A stretch of DNA of 32,473 nucleotides from JAKSSE01 sp045597645 (lineage in GTDB: Bacteria; Bacillota; Clostridia; Lachnospirales; Lachnospiraceae): contig JAZLKM010000054.1 in NCBI GenBank assembly GCA_045597645.1, forward strand, positions 1 to 32,473. Direction: 5' to 3'. A program made the position numbers and the translations under genes. Positions within the stretch are counted from its first letter, which is position 1; each line of letters starts with the position of its first letter. Under the pieces are notes generated by a model, which had not been told where the DNA came from, made no database searches, and worked only from the letters and a program-made list of their open reading frames with translations. Positions 1-10,802 of this stretch are shown one piece after another.

Positions 1-3000
1 CCTGTGGAAGGAGTGTATTCACAGACATCAACTACTGGAAATATCACACCTGCTACGCTGACAGTAAAGCCGGTTGGATTCAACACGATTGACTATACAT
101 ATGGTGAGTCACTGCCGGCAGCATTTTCTAATACAGCCGTAAGTAGTACCAATCTGGATATAACTGGATTTAAGGGCAGCGATGACAGAAGCGTATTGTC
201 TGGAAATGTCACATTTACTGGTTACAGCCAGTACGATAATGCAGGCAGCAAGCATATAGGGGTGGACTACACTGGAGAAGGTGCAGACAAGGTAGTTGCA
301 GGACTTTCTAGTGCCAGTGGCAATTACATTATTAGACCTGGCGTAAGTGATGATTTTACAGTAAAGAAAAGACCACTTGCCATCACATCTTCAGTGCCAA
401 AGACAAAGCCGTACGATGGTACAGTGAATACGAAAAACGGAGCTGGCACGCTTTTGATTGATGGAAGTGATAATCCTGATCCATTTGTATCGGGCAATTT
501 TACAATAGGTCAGGTAATGGGCATTACAGCCAGCGGTATCGTAAATTCCGATGGTGTCACGGTAGATATAAGTAATATCACAGCAAGCTACAACAATAAG
601 AACGTAGGAACCGACAAGGTAATAACAGTATCAGGGCTGGCTATAGCAGGTACTAAGGCAGGCAACTATACCCTTGATGCAAGGACAAGCTGCAATATTA
701 GCAGCTGCGTAATTAAGCCAAGAGAGCTTACGATTACGGCAAATGACATAATAGATGTGCCTTACGGCACAGATCCATTTAACACCGCAGGAGCCAAGAA
801 GGTCGGTGTCACTTATAGTGGATTTATATCAGGGGAGAATGAGACTAACGCAGGACTTACAGGCGCGCTGACATATACATCCAGCGCTAGAGCTCCGATA
901 GCTCCAGACGCTAATACGTACATGGCGTTTGACTCAGCTGACGCAGGAAAGCGCAATGTAACTGCTGCAGGAGAGTATTACGACATTACCCCATCCGGTC
1001 TTAGTGCGACCAACTACAACATCACCTATGTATCTGGTAAGTTCAACGTGGTACCTAAGGAGCTTACTATTACAGCTAGAAGCTTTAACCTTGGATATAG
1101 GACGTTTACAATATCACAGCTTACAAGTAATTACGGTCCGGTTGAGGTGTCAGGCTGGGCGTATGAAGATGCAACTATTACAGGTGGGCAGCTTGGCGAA
1201 AGCCAAGCCACTTATGATGCTGAAGTGAAGGCATATGCAAAGGTCAAGTCATATACAAGCGTGGAAGATTCGACCGAAAATGTAAACAGCCCATCAGGCG
1301 AGTATGACGTCACCATAGGAAGGGATGATGCAGAGCGGGTAGGAACCATAATTCCGACTATCGAAGAGAAGTATCCCAATTACAAGGTAACACTCAAGAA
1401 GGGCACGTTTACCATAGGAAGACGTAAGCTGACTATAGATACAGATAAGCTAGTAGTTAACCCGCGTATCTATGATGCTACCACCATTATGAGAAGTGGA
1501 CAGCTGGACCTTTCTGGAATAGCAATTACTGATATAAATACCCTGTTTAGCACTGTTGGAGAATCTGGTGTCGTAACGGCTCTAGAGGATATCGCTGTTA
1601 TTCAGGCAAACATAGATGGAGTGACAGGTAATCTGGTTGAAAAGCTTGCATCGCAGGGTCTTGAGATAACAGGTGAATACAATTCTAAGAATGTAAGCGA
1701 AGCTGACACTGTTACTCTTACTATAACTATTAAGCCAAACACCTATTTTGGAGACAGATATTATCTTAGTGAAAGTGGCGGAAACGAGGTATTTACTCAG
1801 ATCATAACAAAGTCTGTAGGAATTACACCAAAGGATCTGCATGTTAAGGCTAAGGATCTGACAATTAAATATGGAGCAGTCCTGCCTGCTGCGAAGCTTG
1901 GCGAGATAGAGGTCAATCCGGCAGTAAGCCCAGCAGATGCAGATCATGACCATAAGTTTGCTGGTTCAGAAGACTTTGCAGACCTTGATACATCCGGGCT
2001 TACCATCAGCAGCACCTACAAGGACAAGAATGTATCGACTAAGGTTAATACATCAGGTGTTACTCGCACGCCGGGAGGACTGAGCGAAGCCCATGGTAAT
2101 TATAATATTATCTACGAACCAGGGGCAGTTAATGTCACTCAGAATAAGCTTCAGGAGCCGAAAAACATTGCTTGGGACAGCGCAAACCCAGGTACATTCA
2201 GATGGGATGCTGTAGAGGGTATTGGCGATGTGGATGTAGCAGGCTATGAGCTAAAGCTCTACAAGAAGGTTGCTGGCAGTGATCCTGTGGAGGTGACATT
2301 ACACCAGCATGCTGATAGAACTGGCACTTCAGTGTCAGGCACCACACTTACTGTAACTAAAGATATTACCAGCTATGACTTTAGAGGTGATATTCAGACT
2401 AGCGGAAGCCTGGGAGATGATGCAGTAGCGATATATACAGTTAAAATATTTGCCAAGGCAAGCTCTGTCAATAATGATCCGGCGGATGCTACGGGGCTTG
2501 ATCCGGCCGTCAATGTGCTAGACAGTGATACTGTGGATACAAGTCTTATGACAACACTCGGCAGCAAGCTGGCGGTAGCTAAGGTTACACCTAAGTATGC
2601 TGCAGATGCAGTTACAGCTAAGGGTAGTGGCACCATCACTATAAATGGTGCAGCGAGTGTCATTCTTATGTCAGGAGAGACAGCGACAATTACAGTAACT
2701 CCTACAGAATATAGAAAAGAGGCAGGAAAAACTGGTGTCGTTTCATGGACCGGATACACTGTGGATGATAGCAATGTGACTGGTACTGGAAAATATGTTG
2801 ATGCGGCTACACATGCTGATTGGACAGTCGAAGGAGGCGTTCAGGATACATCAAGCACTGGAAAGGGTGTGTATACCACAACCTTTACCTTGCTTCAGGG
2901 CTGCGATAAGACAGAGATAGAACCGGAAGTAGCGCTCATCGCAAGACCGGCAACTCTTCAGACGACCATGACTACTACTTACGTGGAGGCAGGCAAAAAT

Positions 3001-6000
3001 AGTATCGGATATGGATTCTCTCAGACTAATGCACCGTATGCTACGGTGGCAGCAGGTCCGAAGAATGATAACATTGGTGCAGATCAATATGAGTATGATT
3101 ATGCTTGGACTCTTAGAACCCCAGCGCAAACAAAACCATATACATTTGATAGTAATCCAAAGGCCGTATTGCCGGCAATGTATCCAAAGAGTAGTTCTAC
3201 TAACTTGACTGTAGGTGTGTACTATTTGTTCTGTATAACTACAGCAACACGTACTGACAATGATAATACGATTAATGACAAAGGCAGCTCAACGTACGGT
3301 GTCAAGTCTGACGCATTACTTGTTGATAGATCGAAGCTGGCTCGAGAGGTGACGATAGGTAACTGGATATACGGACAAAGCAGAGTGGCAGCAGGCCTTA
3401 CTACTGACGATCACCCTGAGAAGACTGACCCTAAGTACAGAGTCACCTACAAGTACAATACAAGTGATGTAGCTGATACAGTAGATGCCAGCTGGGTTGA
3501 AGCTGTGCCTACTAATGTGGGAACCTATTACGTGAGAGCATACTTCGCTGAGACTACTAACTATGAGGCGATAGTAACTGACTCGAAGACCTTTGATATT
3601 ACTAAGACTAAGCTTGCAGACCCTGCCACAGAGGCAGGAAGCCCTAAGACAAATAAGTGGGGCGCGGTATCTGGAGCAGCAGGTGCACCGTACGGAATGG
3701 CGGTGTGGGCGAAGACGCCTCTGGTAAAGGAAAATGCTGGTGCAGCAGGCAGTGATGCAACTATCACACCTGAATATGAAGTAAAGTTGTACAAGAACGG
3801 ACAGGCTGCTTCTAACTGCGTAGCTACCTATACAGGCATAGCGCAGGCTACAACCAGCAAGAGCCTGCTTGCAGACATAAATGCAAATGGACCTGGAGAT
3901 TATTATTTCTCAGTACAGGCAGTAGTGCCAGCCAGCGATGTGCAGGGCAGAGCGAACTGTGATGACAGCAATGTAATCTGGTCAGATAAGCTCACAATAA
4001 GCCTGCTTCCAAGCAATGTAGGTCCGAATGCCAACAGCTATACCAAGGAATATGACGGCTCATATACAGGGGCATACACGTCGCAGACCCAGGGTATCAC
4101 TTTGAATGCTTCATTGGATGGAGCAACCTCTTATGAGTGGCACAAGGATGGAGCCGTCATAGCAGGGGCTACAAATGCTACCTATCCGGTATTCTATGTC
4201 GAGCAAAATGGCATCTACTCATGTGTTGCGACCATGGGGGATGGCTCTAAGGCATATTATCTGAATACTACTGTGACTATTACACCAAAAGCGATTACTG
4301 TTACTGCCGACAGCGACAGCAAGCAGTACGATGGTACAGCGATTACCAAGAGCAGCTATACAATGACGCAGCTTATTGCATCTGACGCAGTGACTGCATC
4401 TACAGTGACGCCCGCAAGTACACTCATCGATGTTGGTACTTGCGATAATGAGGCATCAGCATTTGAAATAACAAGAACTCTGCCAGAGGGCGGTACCAAG
4501 GTGGTATTTGCTGAGGGCGGCACAGACAATAACTATGCAGTTACTTACGTCAAGGGAACGCTGGAAATCCTTCCAAGAGATATTTCAGTGGCAGGAGCAG
4601 GTACTATTTTCCAGATAGGTACTGTCAGCGATTATCTCTATGACGCTACAGCGCATACGCCAGATCCTGCAGTTACAGGAAAATTGCTCACAGCAGGCGA
4701 AGATGTGACTCTGACTAAGGGTACTGATTACACTTTGAGCTATGCTAATAATATAGCTGCTCGCGATAAAACTGAGGCCAATGCGCCTACGGTGACTGTA
4801 ACAGGCTGTGGCAATTATACAGGTTCAGTGTCTCTGGCATTCACTATCAAGAAGAGACCTGTTGAGGTAGTAGGAGATACCACCTCATATACCTACAATG
4901 GAACAGAGCAGTCTGTCACCACATTTACCACAAGAAAACCTGCAGCGGCAGCAGACGGTGACCTGGTGGCAAGCGAAGGCCATGCAGTTGTAGCTACTAC
5001 TGTAGGATATGTTGCGAAGGGCACAGACGTAGGTACTTATACAGGAACCATAAATGCATCTACAGCCATCGTAATTAAGGATGGCTCAGGTAGTGATGTG
5101 TCTTTGAACTATGAGATAACTACAGTACCTGGAAGCCTTACGATTACAAAGGCAACCGGCCTTACAGTAGATTTTGCAGATACCGTGGTGACCTATGATG
5201 GTCAGGGCCATGGAATGGCTAACGCAGCTGTGGTAAAGGGTATTGGCGGGGCTGTTCAAAATGGAGCAACGCCTATAGGTACTACTACACTAATGTACAG
5301 CTTCACAGATACGATTAATGCAGCAGACCCATCTACCTACACAACGGATCTTAGCTCACTGATTAAGTCTGAGGTAGCATTGGCGGATCAGGCAGTAGCA
5401 GTAGCGGATGCGGCTGATGCCTCAAAATACCTGGGTTATACAGTCTATGTTAAGGCTGTTAATACCAACTACAGTGATGAGGCTGATGGCTCTGCAAAGC
5501 TTAAAATTCTAAAGAGACCTGTCACTGTTTTAGGTAACTCTGCAACGCTTACATATAATACAGTAGAGCAGAGCGTGACCGGATATGTGGCAGATAACAC
5601 GGTGACACAAAACGCGTCTGCAGGACATGGACTGGTAGGCACAAATGTTGTTGCAGGAACCCACGTCGCAAAGGGAACTGAGGTTAAGACAAAGCTTGAG
5701 AGCGGCAACATGGTATACGACAGCTATGCAGGTGTATTTAGTGGCATTGAGATACATGCCAGTGCTGTGGATGCGACCGATGTAAGTGGAAACTATGCGA
5801 TAACCAAGACACCGGGGGCACTTACAATTACCAGAGCGCGTATCACGGACGATATGACCATATCAATGGCCGATGATTCGTATATATATGATGCATCAGC
5901 TCATCACAGCACTAAGACTCCTTCAGTCACTATGAATGGTGGAAAGACCTTAAATGGGGCTATGACTTACAGCTATTCATTTACTCAGGTCGGAGGATAT

Positions 6001-9000
6001 GTGTCTGACTTGGCTAGCTTGGAGAGGACACTGGTTGCAACTGTTGACAGCAATGTCACAGCAGCTGCTGCAGGTGCTGATTCTAGTTACCAGGGCTATA
6101 ACATCTATGTGAAGGCTACCAATCCAAACTACGATGGAGAGGCTACTACAACAGCAAAGCTTATCATAAAGAAGAGACCGGTTACCTTTACAGGTGAGAC
6201 TGATACCAAGACCTACACAGCGCTTGAACAGCAGATTACAGGTGTAACACCTTCTGCTGCAGGGGCAGGTACAGGACTTGTATCGACGCATGTATTTGCT
6301 GGTTCGTATGTGGCAAAGGGAACCGAGGTTAATGGTGGTACACCTTACGCCGGCAGCTTTACCAATGTCAAGATTGCTGAAAGTGGGGCGACTGGAGCAG
6401 CAGATATGACTGCTAACTATGCTATCACCACAGTGCCAGGTGCACTTACTATCACTCCTGCAGCCGCAGGGCTGGTGATAAGTCTTTCTGACAGCGATTA
6501 TACCTACGACGGCACAGCGCATTACATCAGTGGCACCCCGGTAGCTAATGGGCTTAACAATATGCCTGTTCAGGGTATCACAACCTATGAGTACAGCTTT
6601 GATAATACAAGCTTTGGCTCTGACCTTACATCGCTGACAAAGACGGAGGTGGCTACTTCTGATCAGACGAAATCTATATCTGCATTGGATGCAGCAGACG
6701 CTTCTAAGTATGATGGCTACACTGTATACGTGAGGGCTTCTAACCCGAACTACACGGGTTATGCGACCACAACAGCAAAGCTGAAGATCAAGAAGCGCCC
6801 TGTTCATTTCAAAGGAAAGAGCGAAGCGAAGAATTACACAGGTAATGCAATTACTATAAATACTGTGGAGGTGACTTCACCTGCGGGAGTTGCTGCGGCT
6901 AATAGCAAGCTTGTCGTAGGTCACGTGCACAATGCGACATTTACGGCAACCGGCACTTTGGCCAATAGTTATGCAGGTACAATCACGCCTGCGTCTGGCA
7001 TACACATTTTCGCTGATGCTGGAATGACTGTGGATGTGACAGCTAACTATGTGGTGTCATCTGAGGCAGGTACGCTCACCATTAACAAAGGAATAGTGGA
7101 CTGGGTAGTATATCTTTTAGGCAAAATTTTCACCTATGATGCTACAGATAAGAATCTGGCAGATGGAGGAAATGCACCATATGTTCAGATGGGAGATGGA
7201 AGCTCAGTACTTGGAACTACCAATTACATCTTTAGCTTAGACAGCAATTTTGCGCCGGGAGCTACTTACACTAATCTGGCAGATATCTTAAAGAAGGATG
7301 CCGGCAGCTATAACATTTTTGTGAAGGCACAAAATGGTAATATCGTAAATGATACTACTGCAATGGCAGTTCTTACCATTAACAAAGCGAATACCACTGT
7401 TACGGCGGGATTGAATCCGGCTGGTCAGCTGGCGCTTGGAGCTAGAGAATACAATGGACTTCCGGTTTCAGAGAGTGATTTTACACATAGCTATAGTGCA
7501 GACCTTGTGACAGGAGCAACCGGAAAAGGTACTAAGATAGTGAAGTGGTACACTGCAGGTGGTTCGCTGCTGAGCGGGGCACCTGTAAACGCAGGCCAGT
7601 ATCGCGTGACCTTTGAGTACAGCGAGGGCAGCAACTTTAAGGCGTCAAATGTAGCTGGTGTTAACTTTGAGATTAAGAGAAAAACCTCTGCAGACGACTA
7701 TTACAAGGTGACCACTACCAACTACAATGAGCTGCATGACGGTAGATATCATACTGGTACAATACAGATTCCAAGCGGAGCTACGGCTCATTTTGGCACC
7801 ACAGCAGCTGGGGCAGCCGGCGCCGGTGCAGCGACGCAGCTTCCTACCTATGAGGCAATTGGCAGCTACACTATTTACTATTATGTGACAGAGCCGAACT
7901 ATGCTAATCCGCTGACAGGGTCGCTCAATGTAACCATAAGACCTAACACATATAAGCTTACCTATGATGCCAACATGAATGTAGAGGGTATGAGTGCGGC
8001 AAATATACCGGGAGTTGCTACCAAGACTCAGCAGGTTGACCTGACAATGTCGGCACTAATGCCAACCAGTAGCGATGCAAATGGTGTTGAGAGGTATGTT
8101 TTCACAGGATGGAACACCAAGCCGGACGGCACAGGTACTATTTTCCAGCCGGGAGATACATTCACAATTGACAAGCAGACCACGCTGTATGCAATGTGGT
8201 CAGAGAAGGTGGCTGGTACAGTAACATTTGACTACAATTATGTGGATCCGGATGACAATGTAACCAAGGCTACAGAGCAGAGAATAGCGACAGTCGATGT
8301 CATGCTCTTTAGAACTATTGATGGCGTAACTCAGCAGATTGAGACGAGGACAGTTACCATAGCTGAGCCTAATGCTGCATCTATCTCAGCTGGAAATGCG
8401 TATGATTTTGGCAATCAGCCTAGCATGATTGATGGCAAGGAGGCAACCTACACTGTTCAATGCCATAAGGCTGCAGGAAGTAGCACTGACCTTAACAATT
8501 ATAGTCAGTCAAGATCTGGCTATAAGGACAGGGACTTCACGCTTAAATATTATCCGAATACTATAACAATAAGCTGGATTATCTATGTAGATGAGACTGA
8601 CATGACTGCGGAAAATATGCCGACAAAGCTGGAGGTGAAGGTAGAGTACCGTGAGACCGAGGATGATACTGATGATTGGCATATCATAACTCAGCACCAG
8701 ACAGCAGGAGTGATTTGTAATTATGACAAGGCGAAAAAGCAGTTCGCAGGAAGCTACTCTATCTGGAAATGGAATTCGTCAAAGTCATCATCTTACTATC
8801 ACAACATTAGTGATGGCGTTGCGACCATAAATGGTGTGTCAGATTACCTGAAAAATCATCCGGAGCTTGAGTTTGTCACATATGTTGATGAGGGAGAGGT
8901 ACCGGTATACTTTAAGCCTGATGATCCGGTCGAAGCACCAAGCGGACATGGAAAAATGGCAGGTGGTAAAAATGATGCCGGTATCATGACCGGTGTAATC

Positions 9001-10512
9001 CGAGTAAAGCACTACACCGTGAAATACGATGCAAACGGTGGAGAATATCCGCCGGAAGATCAGATAAGCGTTTATGGTCAGCCGACTGTTATTTCCAAAA
9101 AGGAGATGCAGCGTTCTGGTTATGAGTTCCTGGGATGGAGTACAAATAAGCTGGCTGAAGAGCCTGAGTACTTGCCAGGTAAGACTTATGACAAGTATGA
9201 GGATGTGACCTTGTACGCAGTATGGAGATATATTCCAGATGAGGACGAGCCGCCAAAGCAGGGAGGCATCATAGTACCGATACTGCCACCTTCACCTGGT
9301 GGCAAGCCTAATAGGCCTAACAAGCCGTCTACACCGACAGCAGGTGGCGATGAGGACAGCATACCTACAGGCACACCTTCTAAGCCAAGTGCGGGTGACG
9401 AGCCAGGCGACGGGCCAGGCAAGCGCAAGGGACTCCTTGAGGTAATTGTCGAGAACAAGGACAAGATTAATCCAGAGGACCTGCCTAACAAAGAAAGCTC
9501 AGACGATATCACTCCTACAGAAGGACAGGGAATTAAAAAGCCTGGTGTTATCGGACTTGTAGGACGACTTCCGTATGAGGAAGAGCTGATAGAGAATGTA
9601 CTTGATCCTGAGGATATAGCTACAATTGAAGATGGTGGCAAGGTAATTATTAGACTTACCATTTTTGAGGATATCAAGGAAAATGGCGATAAGAGACCGG
9701 GTATCATTCGGGTAATGAATCAGATTGCCGCTTTGTATGCTCAGTCTTCTGAATTCGATAACTCTATTGGTTCAGCTTCTGGCGGAAGGCCGATAACGGC
9801 TAATAGGGGAGGCGTGAGTGGCCTGATACAGCGTATAATCACATGGTTGTCAGGCGGCGGACATAGACCGGTATTTGTGCAGGATGTAGACCTCGAGCTT
9901 GAGAAGAAGATAAATGAGAATCCATGGATACGTATCCCGTCAACCGATGGCGATATTACGGTAATACTGGACATCCCTAAGGAATATGTGGATCTGGGAG
10001 AACCTATCTATCTGGTTAGACGTGAAGGCGATGACTACAATATTGTTGAAGATCTGGACGAAGATTCTGCAACTATCACACTCCTTACAGCTGATTTTGA
10101 GGCTGAGTATGCGCTAATCACAATGAAGCGTGATGTCAAGTGCAGATGGCACTGGCTCATCCTAATAATTGATGGAATCTACCTCATTGGAATCCTGATT
10201 GCGACAAAGCGTAAGAAGGACGATGACACTGAGGAAGAGGAAGTACAGGTCGTAATCATAGCCGGGGAGGAAGACGAGGACGAAGAGGATAAGGATAAGC
10301 GTCGAAAGAAGAGTAAGCGCCGCCGAATCCTGGCACAGCTCGTGATGCTGATCGCGTTTGTGATCATCAACATCCTGGGCTTCTGCCGCAGAGAGCTGCC
10401 GTGGTCAGCTATCTCATTTATCATCGCCGATTTGTTACAGTGGCTTAGCCACCGACACAAGTTTAAGGATGACGATGATGAGGAGAAGCAGCAGAGGACA
10501 GCTGCAAAGTAA
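1..10512 (+). CDS. Giant MBG/YDG-repeat surface protein, 5'-partial
   Basis: The frame is open from the left edge, so the true start and any signal peptide lie outside; about 3,500 residues are visible. Seen (numbered from the GTG at 4): many beta-rich repeats with YDG/YNG, KRP and NY-x-I-x-x-x-x-G-x-L-x-I signatures, typical of MBG/YDG-type bacterial surface domains; an fn3-like stretch near 715-790; an Ig-like segment near 1355-1420 (YEWHKDG, GIYSCVA); two Listeria-Bacteroides-type repeats (about 2650-2733 and 3004-3076, YDAN...GW...LYAVW); a Pro/Gly-rich linker (3078-3143); an unassigned domain; then hydrophobic segments near 3383-3402, 3445-3463 and 3467-3483 separated by a strongly charged D/E/K/R stretch. 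I find no LPXTG signal, so anchoring probably uses the membrane segments. Family knowledge suggests an adhesin or stalk-like cell-surface role; ligand unknown. A hairpin terminator follows. Confidence 0.85.
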   Translation, partial: PVEGVYSQTSTTGNITPATLTVKPVGFNTIDYTYGESLPAAFSNTAVSSTNLDITGFKGSDDRSVLSGNVTFTGYSQYDNAGSKHIGVDYTGEGADKVVAGLSSASGNYIIRPGVSDDFTVKKRPLAITSSVPKTKPYDGTVNTKNGAGTLLIDGSDNPDPFVSGNFTIGQVMGITASGIVNSDGVTVDISNITASYNNKNVGTDKVITVSGLAIAGTKAGNYTLDARTSCNISSCVIKPRELTITANDIIDVPYGTDPFNTAGAKKVGVTYSGFISGENETNAGLTGALTYTSSARAPIAPDANTYMAFDSADAGKRNVTAAGEYYDITPSGLSATNYNITYVSGKFNVVPKELTITARSFNLGYRTFTISQLTSNYGPVEVSGWAYEDATITGGQLGESQATYDAEVKAYAKVKSYTSVEDSTENVNSPSGEYDVTIGRDDAERVGTIIPTIEEKYPNYKVTLKKGTFTIGRRKLTIDTDKLVVNPRIYDATTIMRSGQLDLSGIAITDINTLFSTVGESGVVTALEDIAVIQANIDGVTGNLVEKLASQGLEITGEYNSKNVSEADTVTLTITIKPNTYFGDRYYLSESGGNEVFTQIITKSVGITPKDLHVKAKDLTIKYGAVLPAAKLGEIEVNPAVSPADADHDHKFAGSEDFADLDTSGLTISSTYKDKNVSTKVNTSGVTRTPGGLSEAHGNYNIIYEPGAVNVTQNKLQEPKNIAWDSANPGTFRWDAVEGIGDVDVAGYELKLYKKVAGSDPVEVTLHQHADRTGTSVSGTTLTVTKDITSYDFRGDIQTSGSLGDDAVAIYTVKIFAKASSVNNDPADATGLDPAVNVLDSDTVDTSLMTTLGSKLAVAKVTPKYAADAVTAKGSGTITINGAASVILMSGETATITVTPTEYRKEAGKTGVVSWTGYTVDDSNVTGTGKYVDAATHADWTVEGGVQDTSSTGKGVYTTTFTLLQGCDKTEIEPEVALIARPATLQTTMTTTYVEAGKNSIGYGFSQTNAPYATVAAGPKNDNIGADQYEYDYAWTLRTPAQTKPYTFDSNPKAVLPAMYPKSSSTNLTVGVYYLFCITTATRTDNDNTINDKGSSTYGVKSDALLVDRSKLAREVTIGNWIYGQSRVAAGLTTDDHPEKTDPKYRVTYKYNTSDVADTVDASWVEAVPTNVGTYYVRAYFAETTNYEAIVTDSKTFDITKTKLADPATEAGSPKTNKWGAVSGAAGAPYGMAVWAKTPLVKENAGAAGSDATITPEYEVKLYKNGQAASNCVATYTGIAQATTSKSLLADINANGPGDYYFSVQAVVPASDVQGRANCDDSNVIWSDKLTISLLPSNVGPNANSYTKEYDGSYTGAYTSQTQGITLNASLDGATSYEWHKDGAVIAGATNATYPVFYVEQNGIYSCVATMGDGSKAYYLNTTVTITPKAITVTADSDSKQYDGTAITKSSYTMTQLIASDAVTASTVTPASTLIDVGTCDNEASAFEITRTLPEGGTKVVFAEGGTDNNYAVTYVKGTLEILPRDISVAGAGTIFQIGTVSDYLYDATAHTPDPAVTGKLLTAGEDVTLTKGTDYTLSYANNIAARDKTEANAPTVTVTGCGNYTGSVSLAFTIKKRPVEVVGDTTSYTYNGTEQSVTTFTTRKPAAAADGDLVASEGHAVVATTVGYVAKGTDVGTYTGTINASTAIVIKDGSGSDVSLNYEITTVPGSLTITKATGLTVDFADTVVTYDGQGHGMANAAVVKGIGGAVQNGATPIGTTTLMYSFTDTINAADPSTYTTDLSSLIKSEVALADQAVAVADAADASKYLGYTVYVKAVNTNYSDEADGSAKLKILKRPVTVLGNSATLTYNTVEQSVTGYVADNTVTQNASAGHGLVGTNVVAGTHVAKGTEVKTKLESGNMVYDSYAGVFSGIEIHASAVDATDVSGNYAITKTPGALTITRARITDDMTISMADDSYIYDASAHHSTKTPSVTMNGGKTLNGAMTYSYSFTQVGGYVSDLASLERTLVATVDSNVTAAAAGADSSYQGYNIYVKATNPNYDGEATTTAKLIIKKRPVTFTGETDTKTYTALEQQITGVTPSAAGAGTGLVSTHVFAGSYVAKGTEVNGGTPYAGSFTNVKIAESGATGAADMTANYAITTVPGALTITPAAAGLVISLSDSDYTYDGTAHYISGTPVANGLNNMPVQGITTYEYSFDNTSFGSDLTSLTKTEVATSDQTKSISALDAADASKYDGYTVYVRASNPNYTGYATTTAKLKIKKRPVHFKGKSEAKNYTGNAITINTVEVTSPAGVAAANSKLVVGHVHNATFTATGTLANSYAGTITPASGIHIFADAGMTVDVTANYVVSSEAGTLTINKGIVDWVVYLLGKIFTYDATDKNLADGGNAPYVQMGDGSSVLGTTNYIFSLDSNFAPGATYTNLADILKKDAGSYNIFVKAQNGNIVNDTTAMAVLTINKANTTVTAGLNPAGQLALGAREYNGLPVSESDFTHSYSADLVTGATGKGTKIVKWYTAGGSLLSGAPVNAGQYRVTFEYSEGSNFKASNVAGVNFEIKRKTSADDYYKVTTTNYNELHDGRYHTGTIQIPSGATAHFGTTAAGAAGAGAATQLPTYEAIGSYTIYYYVTEPNYANPLTGSLNVTIRPNTYKLTYDANMNVEGMSAANIPGVATKTQQVDLTMSALMPTSSDANGVERYVFTGWNTKPDGTGTIFQPGDTFTIDKQTTLYAMWSEKVAGTVTFDYNYVDPDDNVTKATEQRIATVDVMLFRTIDGVTQQIETRTVTIAEPNAASISAGNAYDFGNQPSMIDGKEATYTVQCHKAAGSSTDLNNYSQSRSGYKDRDFTLKYYPNTITISWIIYVDETDMTAENMPTKLEVKVEYRETEDDTDDWHIITQHQTAGVICNYDKAKKQFAGSYSIWKWNSSKSSSYYHNISDGVATINGVSDYLKNHPELEFVTYVDEGEVPVYFKPDDPVEAPSGHGKMAGGKNDAGIMTGVIRVKHYTVKYDANGGEYPPEDQISVYGQPTVISKKEMQRSGYEFLGWSTNKLAEEPEYLPGKTYDKYEDVTLYAVWRYIPDEDEPPKQGGIIVPILPPSPGGKPNRPNKPSTPTAGGDEDSIPTGTPSKPSAGDEPGDGPGKRKGLLEVIVENKDKINPEDLPNKESSDDITPTEGQGIKKPGVIGLVGRLPYEEELIENVLDPEDIATIEDGGKVIIRLTIFEDIKENGDKRPGIIRVMNQIAALYAQSSEFDNSIGSASGGRPITANRGGVSGLIQRIITWLSGGGHRPVFVQDVDLELEKKINENPWIRIPSTDGDITVILDIPKEYVDLGEPIYLVRREGDDYNIVEDLDEDSATITLLTADFEAEYALITMKRDVKCRWHWLILIIDGIYLIGILIATKRKKDDDTEEEEVQVVIIAGEEDEDEEDKDKRRKKSKRRRILAQLVMLIAFVIINILGFCRRELPWSAISFIIADLLQWLSHRHKFKDDDDEEKQQRTAAK
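4852..7390 (+). repeat. Four about 220-residue tandem repeats inside the surface protein
   Basis: The motif K-R-P-V recurs at DNA positions near 4855, 5512, 6172 and 6793, i.e. every 219, 220 and 207 residues. Each unit has two halves: a KRPV...YTYNGTEQ-like half ending in NYAITTVPGALTIT, and a half beginning with a TYDG/TYDA motif and ending in YTVYVKA-x-N-x-NY. The last unit is the most diverged (TYDATDK, SYNIFVKAQNGN). The regular period suggests expansion by in-frame duplication, which is common in stalk regions of adhesins. Confidence 0.8.
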
Positions 10513-10536
10513 GGTTAAGCTAAGTTAAGTAAGGGC

Positions 10537-10572
10537 AAATCTCCTGGAGGCTATGCTTTCAGGAGATTTTTT
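10537..10572 (+). terminator. Rho-independent terminator after the surface protein
   Basis: A perfect 10-bp stem, AAATCTCCTG (10537-10546) with CAGGAGATTT (10560-10569), is closed by a 13-base loop and followed by a run of six T. It lies 25 bases after the TAA of the giant gene and separates it from the ABC transporter. Confidence 0.85.
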
Positions 10573-10802
10573 GATGGAGGCGCGGATGTCGGGGGGCGCG
10601 AAAACACGGCTTATTACATCGTTTGCTAAATTTGTGGCTGCAAGCGGTAATCTTGCGCCACGTAGCTGGACGGTAATCTGCGACATAAAATCGCCACAAT
10701 AATGTGATATTATATTCCCAATTTCGCGCAGTATGTGCATGTGTGAAGAAGAAAGGAGACAGTCCAATCACCATCTAAGATGATTTGACCTACGTAATAG
10801 AT

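Noticed and set aside
5977..6807. 276-codon minus-strand frame within the giant gene
   Set aside because: It is a shadow of the repetitive coding strand, with very high Cys/Arg content and no start signal.
10573..10784. Riboswitch or RNA gene before the ABC operon
   Set aside because: Only a short direct repeat (CGGTAATCT near 10645 and 10670) and an AT-rich TATTAT at 10708 are visible; no known RNA motif could be recognised.
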